Origin: Ktedonobacterales bacterium
GTDB lineage: Bacteria > Chloroflexota > Ktedonobacteria > Ktedonobacterales > Ktedonobacteraceae
Direction: 5' to 3'
Assembly (NCBI GenBank): GCA_027451525.1
Contig: DAIDJF010000001.1
Location: 124,001 to 188,000, forward strand
Length of the DNA stretch: 64,000 bases
Below are positions 1 to 8,601 of this stretch, piece by piece. The position numbers were made by a program, and so were the translations under genes. Below the pieces are notes generated by a model. It was not told the DNA's origin and made no database searches. It was given only the letters and a program-made list of their open reading frames with translations. Each line of letters opens with the position of its first letter. The first letter of the stretch is position 1.

Positions 1-327
1 GATGCACTGGAAAAGAATCGCCTTTTTGATGGCGTTTATGCACAGATCGTGGCCGGACAAGAGTTAATGGCAATGCGTGTGACCTTTGAGCCAGGTGGTT
101 TTGCCGTACCTCACTCCCATCCTCACGAGCAGATGTCGATTGTCCTACAAGGGCAAGTAGAATTCACTATTGATGGTGAAAAGAAAATGCTAGAGGCGGG
201 AGATGTCGTCTCTATCCCTGGTCATGTCGTGCATTCAGCAATGGCGTTGAAAGAGACGTATTTGATCGAAGTATTTACGCCTGTGCGCGAAGATCTGCTT
301 GAGCGGTTTAATATGACTCGTTTATAA
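1..327 (+). CDS. Cupin domain protein (5' end outside window)
   Basis: The reading frame is open from the first base of the window, so the gene starts upstream and this is its C-terminal ~108 residues. The sequence holds a single small beta-barrel cupin: the metal-binding motif 1 is seen in PHSHPHEQMSIVLQG (two to three His and a Glu) and motif 2 in AGDVVSIPGHVVHSAMA (Pro-Gly-His). A GTG at 49 could start a shorter protein, but the upstream frame reads naturally (DALEKNRLFDGVYAQIVAG), so I regard it as partial. Cupins of this size bind a divalent metal and act as small sugar isomerases, dioxygenases or ligand sensors; substrate cannot be told from this fragment. No clear terminator follows. 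Confidence 0.85.
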   Translation, partial: DALEKNRLFDGVYAQIVAGQELMAMRVTFEPGGFAVPHSHPHEQMSIVLQGQVEFTIDGEKKMLEAGDVVSIPGHVVHSAMALKETYLIEVFTPVREDLLERFNMTRL

Positions 328-480
328 GCGAAAGCACCCATAGAAGCTCTCTTTTTTGTGACAGCAAGATGGGTCAAATGCACTATACTGGGCTTCTAAT
401 GATCATATACAATGAGATCAGAAATGATGGAAAGTCTATGCATAAAAGCTCGCTTGCTGTCAGGGAAAAGAGGTGCAGTC

Positions 481-2097
481 ATGGCTCGTAGTCTATACCG
501 TTTTTATCTCTACACTGTCTGTATTGTCCTGCTGGTTTTTGCCATGGTCACGCTTGGACAATTGCTACATGTGGTGTTTGAATTTACACCCTTGCGACCT
601 TCATATGTACAGGTTCCAGCAAGTGGTGATGTCATACAAGTTGTGGTGTTGTTCGCTGTCTCCTGGATAGCCGCTGGCTTATTGGGGGGATTACATTACT
701 GGCTGATACGTCGAGAGATGCAGAGTGATGCTGGATCTGGTGTGAGTGCGGTGCGTGCCTTGTTTTTGAACGTTGTGGAAGGGGGGGCCGTCATCGTTGC
801 GGTTGTTGCGCTGGGCTTTTTTGCGATGACAGAACTGGCTTCCAATAATAGTGTGGACATCTCTCCTGTGCTGGCAACCACACTACCTGCGCTCTTGCTT
901 GCGGCGTTATTGCAATGGGAGCGACAGCGTACCCCTTTACCGGAAACAGCAAAAACTGCGCTAATTTTTCAGCGACTGCACTTCTACGGCGTACAGCTCA
1001 TTCTCTTAGTTCTGTTAACCGTTGCCTGGCAAAATAATTTTAGGCCATTCGTGGATACGCTGATGTTTGCGGGTAAAGGAACACAGGAGACGTGTCATAT
1101 TCTGGGTTATGGGGGAGGGTGTCCGACATATAACCCATTCTGGCTCTTTATAGACCTGCTCTGGTTTGCCTTCTTCTGGATTGGCTATGGTTGGCTCAAT
1201 CGCAAAGATACAGCAACCCTACCGCGCTTAATCTTGCATTTTGCAAGCCTGGCCTATGGAGTTGGTTTTGTGCTGTTTGGTATCTATCAAGGCATCTCGT
1301 TGCTGCTTATGCCTGTATTCCATTTGCCTGTAACGCTCAAAGATGTGACTGGCTTTGTTCCTCTCCATGACTTTATGTCGCCACTTACGTTAGGGCTGTT
1401 TGTTGTTGGCATGTACATGTACTGGCTACGTGATGCAGTCCGGTTGCAACTAATAGATCACGCGGTTGCGGGTACCATTGAGTGGGCAGCCAGTGCCGCA
1501 CTGGCTGCTGCCACGTTCTGGTGGGGTTGCGGGTATGTGCTGTTTAACTTGTTCCAATTGACTGGCCCAGTCTCGACCCATCCTGATGCGGTAGCCTGGG
1601 TAGCGGCTTTAGCCTTTGTAATTGCTGGCATTGCCTATATTCCTCTCGATATTGTGCTCGCGCGTTGGAATGCGGCTGGTAGCTCGGCGGCGGGAGCGCG
1701 GCGCGGCTTTGTTTTAGCTCTCCTTGGCAGTGGAATACTCGCTTGTGCTATTGGAGGCGCAGTCGCACTCTATGTCTGGATAACGATGTTAGTCGGTTCA
1801 CCTGTGAGTGACTGGCAGACGATCCTGCATGTGTCGCTGGCGGCCTTTATTGTTGGTATGTTGCTTGTTGGCATCTATCTTACCACCGCCATGCGCGAAC
1901 AGCTCTTTAGTGGTTTTACCAAATCGTTGCCTGCGGGAAGTAGTGTGCCTCTAACACAGACTGCACCTCCTGCGACTCCCGCGCCAGAAACGCTGGAAGC
2001 TATTCTGGATGAACTGGTAGCTGGTCATATTACTCGTGATGTTGCTGCTGTCCGTATACGCGCGTTAACTTCAATGCCGTTACGTGCTGGACGGTGA
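481..2097 (+). CDS. DUF5671 polytopic membrane protein
   Basis: A 538-residue, very hydrophobic protein with about a dozen predicted membrane helices. The opening stretch YRFYLYTVCIVLLVFAMVTL and later similar blocks resemble the DUF5671 domain, which in this phylum occurs in repeated form; this is family recognition from memory, not a search. The start at ATG 481 is preferred over upstream ATGs (412, 424) because GAGGTG lies 5 bases before it and the helix begins at once. The last ~65 residues are soluble, with a Thr/Pro/Ala-rich linker followed by a short helical tail (LEAILDELVAGHITRDVAA) resembling a short SHOCT-like region. Function unknown; integral membrane location is firm. Confidence 0.75.
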   Translation: MARSLYRFYLYTVCIVLLVFAMVTLGQLLHVVFEFTPLRPSYVQVPASGDVIQVVVLFAVSWIAAGLLGGLHYWLIRREMQSDAGSGVSAVRALFLNVVEGGAVIVAVVALGFFAMTELASNNSVDISPVLATTLPALLLAALLQWERQRTPLPETAKTALIFQRLHFYGVQLILLVLLTVAWQNNFRPFVDTLMFAGKGTQETCHILGYGGGCPTYNPFWLFIDLLWFAFFWIGYGWLNRKDTATLPRLILHFASLAYGVGFVLFGIYQGISLLLMPVFHLPVTLKDVTGFVPLHDFMSPLTLGLFVVGMYMYWLRDAVRLQLIDHAVAGTIEWAASAALAAATFWWGCGYVLFNLFQLTGPVSTHPDAVAWVAALAFVIAGIAYIPLDIVLARWNAAGSSAAGARRGFVLALLGSGILACAIGGAVALYVWITMLVGSPVSDWQTILHVSLAAFIVGMLLVGIYLTTAMREQLFSGFTKSLPAGSSVPLTQTAPPATPAPETLEAILDELVAGHITRDVAAVRIRALTSMPLRAGR

Positions 2098-2228
2098 ATA
2101 GAACCGCGCGTTTTATGTCCATCTGAAAGAGCGTAACCTTTCTTAAAACGTGGATACGTCGTATGCTCTACAGAGAATATGTATCAGAGCATGTAGCGTA
2201 TCCGCTTTTTGATGAAAGGATAGTCTCT

Positions 2229-3086
2229 ATGGATCCTGTAGCAACACTGTATGAACGCGAACGCGCAGCAAGAGAAACGCTGCCAGCGCGGCTTGCCCTT
2301 TATTATGATGGTGGTTTATTGCTTCCTAACACGCTAAACAATGAACGTCCTTACGTGATTGCGAATTTTGTTGAGACGATTGATGGTATTGTTTCCTATA
2401 ATGCTCCTGGACAGATGGGCGGTGGCATGATTAGTGGTGACAATGAGCAAGATAAGATGGTTATGGGTATTCTGCGCGCGCAGGCTGATGCCGTGATTTT
2501 TGGGGCTAGTTCGTTGCACGCCGATACTGGTCATGTCCGTATTCCCGCGTTTATTGCTCCGAGTTTTGCTGCTGACTATACTGCTTTACGCACGTTATTC
2601 CAGTGCCAGGAGCAGTTACCCATGAGCGTAATTGTTACCGCCAGTGGCGATGTAGATTTGAGTGAGCCGACATTTCATACGCCTGGTTTGCGCGCATTGA
2701 TTGCTACGACAGAGCGTGGGGCTACCCATCTGATGCGTCAGAGTATTCCCGCAACGACTGAAGTCCGCGTTGTAGCTGTTGAAGCTGAGCAGGATGCGAA
2801 ACCACGTATCGCGCCACGTGCATTATTAACCTTACTCACTCGTGATTATGGTGTACGTGTTGCGCTTTACGAAGGTGGGCCGACACTGTTGGCGTCGTTT
2901 CTGGCAGAACATCTCATCGACGAACTTTTTCTGACGGTCGCGCCGCACCTTGCCGGGCAATCCAATAGCATGGCCCGTCTATCGCTTGTTGCAGGTCATG
3001 CTTTTGCTCCGCAAGAGGCTCCCTGGGCCACGCTGTTGAGCGTCAAACTGGCAGGGAGCCATCTGCTATTGCGTTACCATTTATAG
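2229..3086 (+). CDS. RibD C-terminal / dihydrofolate-reductase-fold protein
   Basis: A 285-residue reductase of the RibD C-terminal (bifunctional deaminase-reductase) family. The fold signature is visible in order: PYVIANFVETIDGIVSY near residue 40 (strand and substrate loop, usual motif M/N-x-S-x-DG), ILRAQADAVIFGASSL near residue 85 (nucleotide-binding loop), and YEGGPTLLASFLAEHLIDEL near 225 (the conserved EGG-x-x-L). The deaminase domain of full RibD is absent, so this is a stand-alone NADPH-dependent reductase, possibly of riboflavin, pterin or a secondary substrate. Start ATG 2229 is chosen over 2163 because AAAGGA precedes it by 8 bases. It ends 17 bp before the convergent lgt stop. 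Confidence 0.8.
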   Translation: MDPVATLYERERAARETLPARLALYYDGGLLLPNTLNNERPYVIANFVETIDGIVSYNAPGQMGGGMISGDNEQDKMVMGILRAQADAVIFGASSLHADTGHVRIPAFIAPSFAADYTALRTLFQCQEQLPMSVIVTASGDVDLSEPTFHTPGLRALIATTERGATHLMRQSIPATTEVRVVAVEAEQDAKPRIAPRALLTLLTRDYGVRVALYEGGPTLLASFLAEHLIDELFLTVAPHLAGQSNSMARLSLVAGHAFAPQEAPWATLLSVKLAGSHLLLRYHL

Positions 3087-3103
3087 CCGAAAAGGCAAGT
3101 AGC

Positions 3104-4069
3104 TTAGGAACTGGCGTTGGGAGTGTCCAGCGCAAGCGTATCTGGAAGTTGCACGTGTTCTTCCTCGGCTGTTTGGGTTTCAGATACATCATCAGACGGC
3201 GTTGCCGGAGAATTGATTGACGTTTCTGGCATTTCTGTCGTTGTGGGTGCGTGACGGTGGCGCAGGAAGAAAATCACTGACGCACCAATTACAGAAATTG
3301 CTGTTAATATATGGACCGGATTGAAGGGGGTGCCAGGGAAAAACCAGGAATCGGTGCGATAGAACTCGATAAAGAAGCGACCGAGCGGGGACCAGATCAG
3401 GAATAGCAAGAAAAGATCGCCCTCGCGTAGGTGTTTAGAAAAGCGGCGCGCAACCCAGAGCAGGAGCACAAAACCTAATGCGTCCCAGAGCAATTCATAG
3501 AGGAAAAGGGGTTGGAAGCGCACACTATCAGGATACTTTGTCAAGTCATTGTAGGGGGGGATTCTGTGTTGAGCATCAATGCGCAGACCCCAGGGCAGCG
3601 TAGTTGGTGGTCCGTAGAGTTCCTGATTGATAAAATTGCCGATGCGCCCTATGGCTTGTCCAATGAGTAAGCCCAGACCAATCGCGTCTAGATAGATGAA
3701 CAAGGGAAGTTTATGCCAGCGCATATAAAGGAGCAGCGTGATGCCGCCCAGAATGAATGCGCCGTAAATATGAATGCCACCGCGCCAGACTTCGAGGATC
3801 TCAATGGGATGAGCTAGATATTCGCCCAGACCGTTGGGGCCGCTGCGTGGTGCTTGAATAAAGACATAATACAGGCGTGCGCCGACAATCGCTGGAACGA
3901 GTATCCAGAGTAGCATATCCCAGATCATGTTCCCGTCTTGCCCCTGCCGCGAGATATAGCGACTAGCGACAGCAGTGCCTGTGAAGATTGCAAGGGCCAT
4001 TGTAATTCCATACCAGTGGATGGTGAATGGCCCAATTTGTAAAAGAACCGATTGTACAGGTGGATACAT
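3104..4069 (-). CDS. lgt: Prolipoprotein diacylglyceryl transferase
   Basis: Transfers diacylglycerol from phosphatidylglycerol to the lipobox cysteine of preprolipoproteins in the cytoplasmic membrane, the first step of lipoprotein maturation. The 321-residue protein has the Lgt layout: about seven membrane helices, the early HWYG motif (FTIHWYGITMAL, residues ~14-25), and the signature GRIGNFINQELYG around residue 140 with the essential Arg and Asn. The tail of about 50 residues after the last helix is acidic and Thr/Pro-rich, an extension beyond the core family. The start has GAGGA 7 bases upstream. It lies 17 bp downstream of the sulfatase-like gene on the same strand, so the two are probably co-transcribed. 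Several lipoproteins in this window (8602, 29413, 34867, 38165) are natural substrates. Confidence 0.95.
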   Translation of the reverse strand: MYPPVQSVLLQIGPFTIHWYGITMALAIFTGTAVASRYISRQGQDGNMIWDMLLWILVPAIVGARLYYVFIQAPRSGPNGLGEYLAHPIEILEVWRGGIHIYGAFILGGITLLLYMRWHKLPLFIYLDAIGLGLLIGQAIGRIGNFINQELYGPPTTLPWGLRIDAQHRIPPYNDLTKYPDSVRFQPLFLYELLWDALGFVLLLWVARRFSKHLREGDLFLLFLIWSPLGRFFIEFYRTDSWFFPGTPFNPVHILTAISVIGASVIFFLRHRHAPTTTEMPETSINSPATPSDDVSETQTAEEEHVQLPDTLALDTPNASS

Positions 4070-4086
4070 ACGTATGTCCTCACTTT

Positions 4087-5628
4087 TTATTCCAGATATC
4101 CCAGATCATGAAGGCGGCGATAGATGATAGGATCATCTTCTTCCTCTAACGTCGCCGGAATCGCCTCAATGAGCGGCATGTGCTGAATGAAGCGTTGCAG
4201 TTGTTGCTGAAGTGATGTGGTTTGTGTAGGAAAGTTCTCGTGTATAGTAACGCTTTCTTGCGGGTCCGTAAACAGGTTATAGAGTTCTAGCATATGCTCG
4301 CCTGTTTGGATGAGCTTATAGCGTTGTTGCAAGATCGCATAGCGCGGGATATCACAATGACGCAGTGCGATCAATTCTGGTTGGCGACGTTGCATGATAT
4401 TCAAGAGATTTTGTGGCGTAATCCCCATCGCGAAGATCGTCTCGTTATCTGGATCGCTCGTCGTGGGTTGCGTGAGTGAGTAGTGCATCTCTTCCTCGGT
4501 TGCACTTGACGCAGCCGCGAGCATGGTATGGAAGAGGCGGCGCGTGGAGATAGTGCGGTCGATAGTTGTGCCGCGCGGCAACGCACCATTGGGGTCACGC
4601 ACAATCAGAGGGACATGGATAAGCTCATTATAAAGCGAAATACTATGGCCCATGAGCTGTTTTTCTCCGAGGTGTTCGCCATGATCGGCGCAGACGATAA
4701 CCAATGTATTATCGAGCTTACCGCTTGCGCGTAGTTTATGAAAGAATGCTCCGATGAGTTCATCTTGATAGGCAACTTCGGCATCGTACATGAGATCAAG
4801 AATCTCTTTGTGTTCGTCACTAATATTTTGTGTGAGAGGAGCTAGCCAGCCAAAAACGTCGCTATTAAACTGGCGCAGGTAGCGATAGGCCGTGGGATTT
4901 TGCTGCAGTTGTGGAGCAAAGCGCGCCGTAATCGTATGCGGTGGATGATAAGGCATATGGGTGCCCATAAGATTGATAAAGCTAAAGACTGGTTGTTGTG
5001 GCGCAACATCTTTGCGTTCGATATGCAAGCGGGCTGCATCTTGTAGTGCTTTTGCTGTATTCCCTTTGAAACTTAATGCAGTCTGCCAGAGAGGGGCCAT
5101 GAGTGGAGAGAAGGAAAGGTCGAGTAGAAAATCGGAATGTGCAAAGGCATCCTGGATAGTGGTAAGTGTGTTCGCGAGTAATCTTTTAAATTGGCGGCGA
5201 TAGCGATCAAAGATATTAAGGGTATCACCTGTTTGATTGGGGCGCGAGGTCATCAATCCTCCATAATTGAGAAAGCTCTGGAATCCGCGTTGGAGGCCGG
5301 TATTGACGACGCCAATGAGAGGGTTATTACAAAATGCAGCTGTAAAATAGCCAGAATCGTGTAGACGTTGAGCAAGAGGTGTCAATGTATCTGGAAGAAC
5401 GGACGAGGCATGAAGCATTGTATGTTCGCTGGGGTACAATCCAGTAAACATCGATGCATGTGAAGGGATTGTCCATTGCGCGGTCGCATAGGCATGACGA
5501 AAACGTGTGGCATCATGCGCAAATTCGTCAAGAAAAGGCGAAGTCTCCCGCTGATAACCATAACAAGAAAGACGATCAACACGCTGTGTATCAAGTACCA
5601 GCAGCAGAATATCTGGACGGGCGGCCAA
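4087..5628 (-). CDS. Sulfatase-fold (alkaline phosphatase superfamily) hydrolase with TxPSH site
   Basis: A 513-residue protein of the sulfatase/alkaline-phosphatase superfamily. The metal ligand loop LLVLDTQRVDRLSCYGY opens the domain at residue ~10, the nucleophile region reads WTIPSHASMFTGLYPSEH near residue 52, and the second metal site is CADHGEHLGEK. Classical sulfatases need Cys or Ser in C/S-x-P-S/A-R for formylglycine; here it is Thr-Ile-Pro-Ser-His, so formylglycine cannot form and a Thr nucleophile, as in phosphoglycerol or phosphoethanolamine transferases, is more likely. Start TTG 5628 is chosen because AAGGAG lies 7 bases upstream and the fold begins directly; a TTG at 5709 would add an unlikely N-terminus. 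Upstream of and co-directional with lgt. No signal peptide is seen, so a cytoplasmic role is possible. Confidence 0.8.
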   Translation of the reverse strand: MAARPDILLLVLDTQRVDRLSCYGYQRETSPFLDEFAHDATRFRHAYATAQWTIPSHASMFTGLYPSEHTMLHASSVLPDTLTPLAQRLHDSGYFTAAFCNNPLIGVVNTGLQRGFQSFLNYGGLMTSRPNQTGDTLNIFDRYRRQFKRLLANTLTTIQDAFAHSDFLLDLSFSPLMAPLWQTALSFKGNTAKALQDAARLHIERKDVAPQQPVFSFINLMGTHMPYHPPHTITARFAPQLQQNPTAYRYLRQFNSDVFGWLAPLTQNISDEHKEILDLMYDAEVAYQDELIGAFFHKLRASGKLDNTLVIVCADHGEHLGEKQLMGHSISLYNELIHVPLIVRDPNGALPRGTTIDRTISTRRLFHTMLAAASSATEEEMHYSLTQPTTSDPDNETIFAMGITPQNLLNIMQRRQPELIALRHCDIPRYAILQQRYKLIQTGEHMLELYNLFTDPQESVTIHENFPTQTTSLQQQLQRFIQHMPLIEAIPATLEEEDDPIIYRRLHDLGYLE

Positions 5629-5848
5629 GGTCAAGCTCCTTCTGAACCAGAACAATGTTTTCTTATAAATATAGCGTCTGTATGTTATGGGAAGGTTAAA
5701 GGGGGGCAAAAAAGTAGCGTAATTGTGTGCTATTTGTGATTGACAGCCCTATTGCTGAGAGGATACTGTGAATATGAACACCTATCGTATACCTGTGTAA
5801 GGATGAATGCCACAGGGGTATTGTTAGTTTTAACGAAGGGTGAATGAA

Positions 5849-6529
5849 ATGGCATTGATTTCAGAGAAGGATCAGCAGACGCTAAGAGACATCTTTACGC
5901 AAGAGCTTCAAAATGAGGTGACCATCACGTATTTTACACAACGTGAGTCGCCGCTCATTGTACCAGGGTTAGAGTGTGAATATTGTAAGGATACGCGCCA
6001 ACTCTTAGAGGAGCTTGTTGCTTGTTCCGCGAAACTTCATTTGGCAGTCAAGGATTTTGTAGGGGATAGTCAGGACGCGCAAGCGATGGGTATTGAACGT
6101 ATTCCCGCGTTTGTGCTTGAAGGGCAGGCGAAAGGAAAGGTGCGTTTCTTCGGTATTCCATCAGGGTATGAGTTTTCGACATTGATTGAGGACGTACTTG
6201 ATGTTGCGCGAGGAACAACGGACCTTAATGAGAAAACACGTACAGCTATGAAAGATGTGAAGCAGGATATGCATATCCAGGTCTTTGTGACCCCAACTTG
6301 ACCCTATTGTCCTTCTGCAGCCAGGTTGGCTCACAAATTGGCAATTGAGAACGAGCATATTACAGCGGATGTCGTTGAGGTATCAGAGTTCATTGACCTT
6401 GCGCAACGTTACCGCGTACAGGGTGTTCCGAAGACAGTGATCAATGAACAAATAGATGTAGTCGGAGCGATGCCAGAGGCGCGTTTTGTACAGCAGTTGC
6501 TACGGGCGGTAGATCAAGAGAGCAAATGA
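5849..6529 (+). CDS. Two-domain glutaredoxin-like protein disulfide oxidoreductase, probable selenoprotein (TGA at 6299-6301 = Sec)
   Basis: A 226-residue protein if the in-frame TGA at 6299-6301 is read as selenocysteine. The frame before TGA ends with HIQVFVTPT and after it continues PYCPSAARLAHKLA, so the TGA stands exactly where the first Cys of a C-P-Y-C redox motif belongs, giving U-P-Y-C. The downstream half completes a thioredoxin fold with the cis-proline segment QGVPKTVIN. The N-terminal half is a second, degenerate thioredoxin fold with its own C-E-Y-C. This is the layout of the protein disulfide oxidoreductase (PDO) family: two fused thioredoxin folds. A SECIS-like hairpin follows the TGA. 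ATG 5849 has GAAGGG 8 bases upstream. TGA is an ordinary stop elsewhere (for example 2095-2097). A nonsense mutation is the alternative. Confidence 0.75.
6299..6333 (+). promoter_or_regulatory. bSECIS-like hairpin directly after the in-frame TGA
   Basis: Starting 21 bases after the TGA is a small apical loop AGGTT (6323-6327) closed by AGCC/GGCT (6319-6322 with 6328-6331), extended past a bulged C by TG/CA (6316-6317 with 6332-6333). Bacterial SECIS elements are read by SelB and need a short stem-loop 16-37 nt after the UGA, with a G in the first two loop positions followed by U-containing sequence; this fits. The helix is short and lies inside coding sequence, so it is suggestive rather than proof. 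Confidence 0.55.
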
Positions 6530-6540
6530 TTGTGCTTGCC

Positions 6541-6583
6541 AAAAAGAAAGTGGTGCGCTTGCAATGCAGGCGCACCACTTTCT
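6541..6583 (-). terminator. Bidirectional hairpin terminator
   Basis: A perfect 14-bp inverted repeat, AGAAAGTGGTGCGC at 6545-6558 and its complement at 6570-6583, with an 11-base loop. On the minus strand the hairpin is followed by a T run (the A run at 6541-6545), so it best ends the baeRF gene, while also lying 16 bases after the selenoprotein stop. Confidence 0.85.
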
Positions 6584-6604
6584 GATATCTCAGGTGTTTG
6601 TTTA

Positions 6605-7774
6605 CTAGTAGCGGAAGATGGCTGCAAGTGCTTTTTCACCAGGTATCTGCGTATGGTCGAGTGCATAGACAGTCCCGCCGCGCAAAAATGTTTGTGTAGC
6701 GGCAATATCAAGCAGGTCGTCATCCTTAAATTTTGCCTCGCGATGTACGTGGACCATGTTGTTGATCGGATCGAAATGCCCATTGATTTCCTTGTCCAAA
6801 GCCACAAAAAGTGTCTCAATACGTCCATAGATGGCAGCGGGGACAACGGTTTTAATATCATCAGAAGCAAGTCGTGTCGCGGCATACTGTTGGAAGTTCT
6901 TGGCGGCATTTTCTTGAGCTTCGTGAAAATGTGGTTCAACAATTGTCCATGCCTGGGCATGTAACGCCTCTGCCGAGAGCCGGTCAGGATTCCCTGTAAT
7001 TCCTTTGCTGAGGAGATGTGGGTAGGTATTGGCCTCGTTGTAGATGGGGAACAGGTACTCTACACCAGCGAGTAGAAGTGGGGCTTGCTCATTGTGAAGA
7101 ATGTCGTGTAGCCCCCGGTCAATCTGCTGGAAGTAGCGCAATAGAGTGGTTTTCTCATCATCTATACCAACGCCTTGCCCGTGGAAGACGATAGCATGTC
7201 TTCCGCCTTTGCCGACTAGTGTCCCCGACGAAACACTATGCGACTGTGTTGCATTTTCATGTTCCTCGTCACGCAAAAAATCAGCAAAGCTCTGTGGGAT
7301 GCTCTCAGGTAGCGAAATTTGCTGCACACTATAGTGTGTTGCACTCAGCAAACGAATGCTGTTATGGCTGAGGGCCAGGACATAAAATTGCCCGTCGTTT
7401 GTGAAGAAAGGAAACAGCGGTTTGAGGTAGAAATGATCGGAGACAATCACATCTTCTTGAAAACTCAGTGGCAGCAGGTAGCTGTGAAACACACCCTTTG
7501 AGCGGAGAAGTACCAGTCCTTTGCCTGGATGCTGCCAATAGGTTTCCCGTTCCTGAAAACGCTCGATTGGCTTGAGTAGCTCGTCAATCACACTTTGGCT
7601 GATATTGCGCAAATGCAGCAAATTCTCAGCCTCGCGTATCTGATTGCGTAGTCTCATTGTATCTTGCTGACCGGCAGTTCCCGCGTCGTGAGTGGGAAGA
7701 AACATTGAGATGCAGGGAGGTTGTTGTTGTTCCATGAACCGTTCAAGTTCGTCCCGCGTAAGTATATTTTGCAT
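6605..7774 (-). CDS. baeRF-family protein (bacterial relative of archaeo-eukaryotic release factor 1)
   Basis: A 389-residue protein resembling the baeRF family 3 (bacterial homologues of the eRF1/aRF1/Pelota fold). Recognisable parts are the N-terminal block EQQQPPCISMFLPTHDAG, followed by RLRNQIREAENLL and the TYWQHPGKGLVLL segment typical of these proteins, and a C-terminal eRF1-domain-3-like half around LFVALDKEINGHFD. Members are thought to act on ribosomes or in stress but are mostly uncharacterised; no GGQ release motif is visible, so classical peptide release is unlikely. The ATG has AGGGA about 6 bases upstream. A single-gene unit, terminated by the hairpin at 6541-6583, with its promoter in the gap up to 8123. 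Confidence 0.75.
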   Translation of the reverse strand: MQNILTRDELERFMEQQQPPCISMFLPTHDAGTAGQQDTMRLRNQIREAENLLHLRNISQSVIDELLKPIERFQERETYWQHPGKGLVLLRSKGVFHSYLLPLSFQEDVIVSDHFYLKPLFPFFTNDGQFYVLALSHNSIRLLSATHYSVQQISLPESIPQSFADFLRDEEHENATQSHSVSSGTLVGKGGRHAIVFHGQGVGIDDEKTTLLRYFQQIDRGLHDILHNEQAPLLLAGVEYLFPIYNEANTYPHLLSKGITGNPDRLSAEALHAQAWTIVEPHFHEAQENAAKNFQQYAATRLASDDIKTVVPAAIYGRIETLFVALDKEINGHFDPINNMVHVHREAKFKDDDLLDIAATQTFLRGGTVYALDHTQIPGEKALAAIFRY

Positions 7775-8123
7775 ATTTCATCCCTTTTCTAGAGTATGTA
7801 ATCCTCTGTGTGTCTTTCAGTATCGGTCTTCGGGGTTACATTTCTATCACAAAAGTAAATGCAAGTGTCACGTGCAACTTACAAACAAAGCGGAAGAGTA
7901 CAATTTATGCCTTGTAGTGTGGTACAATAAAAGCGCAAGAAGGTGTATTTTTCTTTCTGCTCACAGAATAATCCAGTATGATGGTCGTGCAGGATTCTCC
8001 CTGGTCAGTCTACGTGCAGCGAGGCAACGTAAACAGTCCCACAACCATATTAGCCGCTAGACGCCTCTTGCCCATTCGTAATTTTTCTACTCACGGCTAT
8101 CATGAGAATAAGGAGCGGGATTG
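7775..8123. other. Divergent intergenic region
   Basis: 349 bases between the baeRF gene (minus) and the ACT gene (plus), so it should carry both promoters. Two TACAAT boxes (near 7900 and 7922) are candidate -10 elements, without convincing -35 partners. No credible coding frame was seen. Confidence 0.5.
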
Positions 8124-8513
8124 ATGCCCCAACTGACACTTTCGGTTCTACCACAGATGTATGCTGTGTGCCGTCTTGATCCAAATGGTCATATTCCACA
8201 TTGGGCGTTGATGGGTGATGATTTTATTTCTCTTACCAGAACGCGCACAGAGCTTTCAGTTATTTGCCTTGAAGAGAATGTTCCTCTTGAAGGCACACAA
8301 GCTGAACGCGGATGGCGGTGTGTCAAGGTAAATGGTGCATTTGATTTTTCTCTGGCTGGCATTCATGCCTCATTAGCAATCCCACTGGCGGAAGCAAATA
8401 TCAGCGTTTTAGCTGTTGCCACCTATGAAACAGATCATCTACTTGTGAAAGCAGGCGATCTGGAGGCGACGCTACAGGTCCTCGCGCGGGCTGGACATCG
8501 CGTACACAACTAA
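8124..8513 (+). CDS. ACT domain-containing protein
   Basis: A 129-residue protein that resembles the small stand-alone ACT proteins related to CASTOR1 (ACT_7 type). Sequence signs are ELSVICLEENVP in the first half and a second small-ligand-binding module, GIHASLAIPLAEANISVLAV, in the second half, where the Gly-x-x-Ala-x-x-x-xPLAEA pattern is typical. ACT domains bind amino acids and regulate metabolism; the ligand here is unknown. ATG 8124 is used because AAGGAG at 8110-8115 is 8 bases upstream; the TTG at 8121 is too close. Followed by a strong hairpin terminator, so it is a monocistronic gene. Confidence 0.85.
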   Translation: MPQLTLSVLPQMYAVCRLDPNGHIPHWALMGDDFISLTRTRTELSVICLEENVPLEGTQAERGWRCVKVNGAFDFSLAGIHASLAIPLAEANISVLAVATYETDHLLVKAGDLEATLQVLARAGHRVHN

Positions 8514-8546
8514 CTAAAGACGACACAGGTGTGCAGCTGGGCAAAA

Positions 8547-8596
8547 GAAAAAGGGATGCATCCCTGCAGTAGCGCAGGTCGTGGACATCCCTTTTT
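8547..8596 (+). terminator. Bidirectional terminator
   Basis: AAAAAGGGATG (8548-8558) pairs with CATCCCTTTTT (8586-8596), with T runs on both strands after the hairpin. It separates the convergent ACT gene and the lipoprotein gene at 8602. Confidence 0.85.
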
Positions 8597-8601
8597 GCGT
8601 T

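Noticed and set aside
2334..2534. Minus-strand frame inside the RibD-like gene
   Set aside because: Shadow of the real gene with no ribosome site or family features.
6299..6529. Reading the thioredoxin-fold gene as a broken pseudogene or two separate genes
   Set aside because: The only interruption is a TGA at a catalytic Cys position, the downstream half is fully conserved in character, no ribosome site supports a separate start there, and a SECIS-like hairpin follows.
7692..8060. Plus-strand frame across the baeRF promoter region
   Set aside because: Cys/Ser-rich random composition, starts inside the baeRF gene, no ribosome site.
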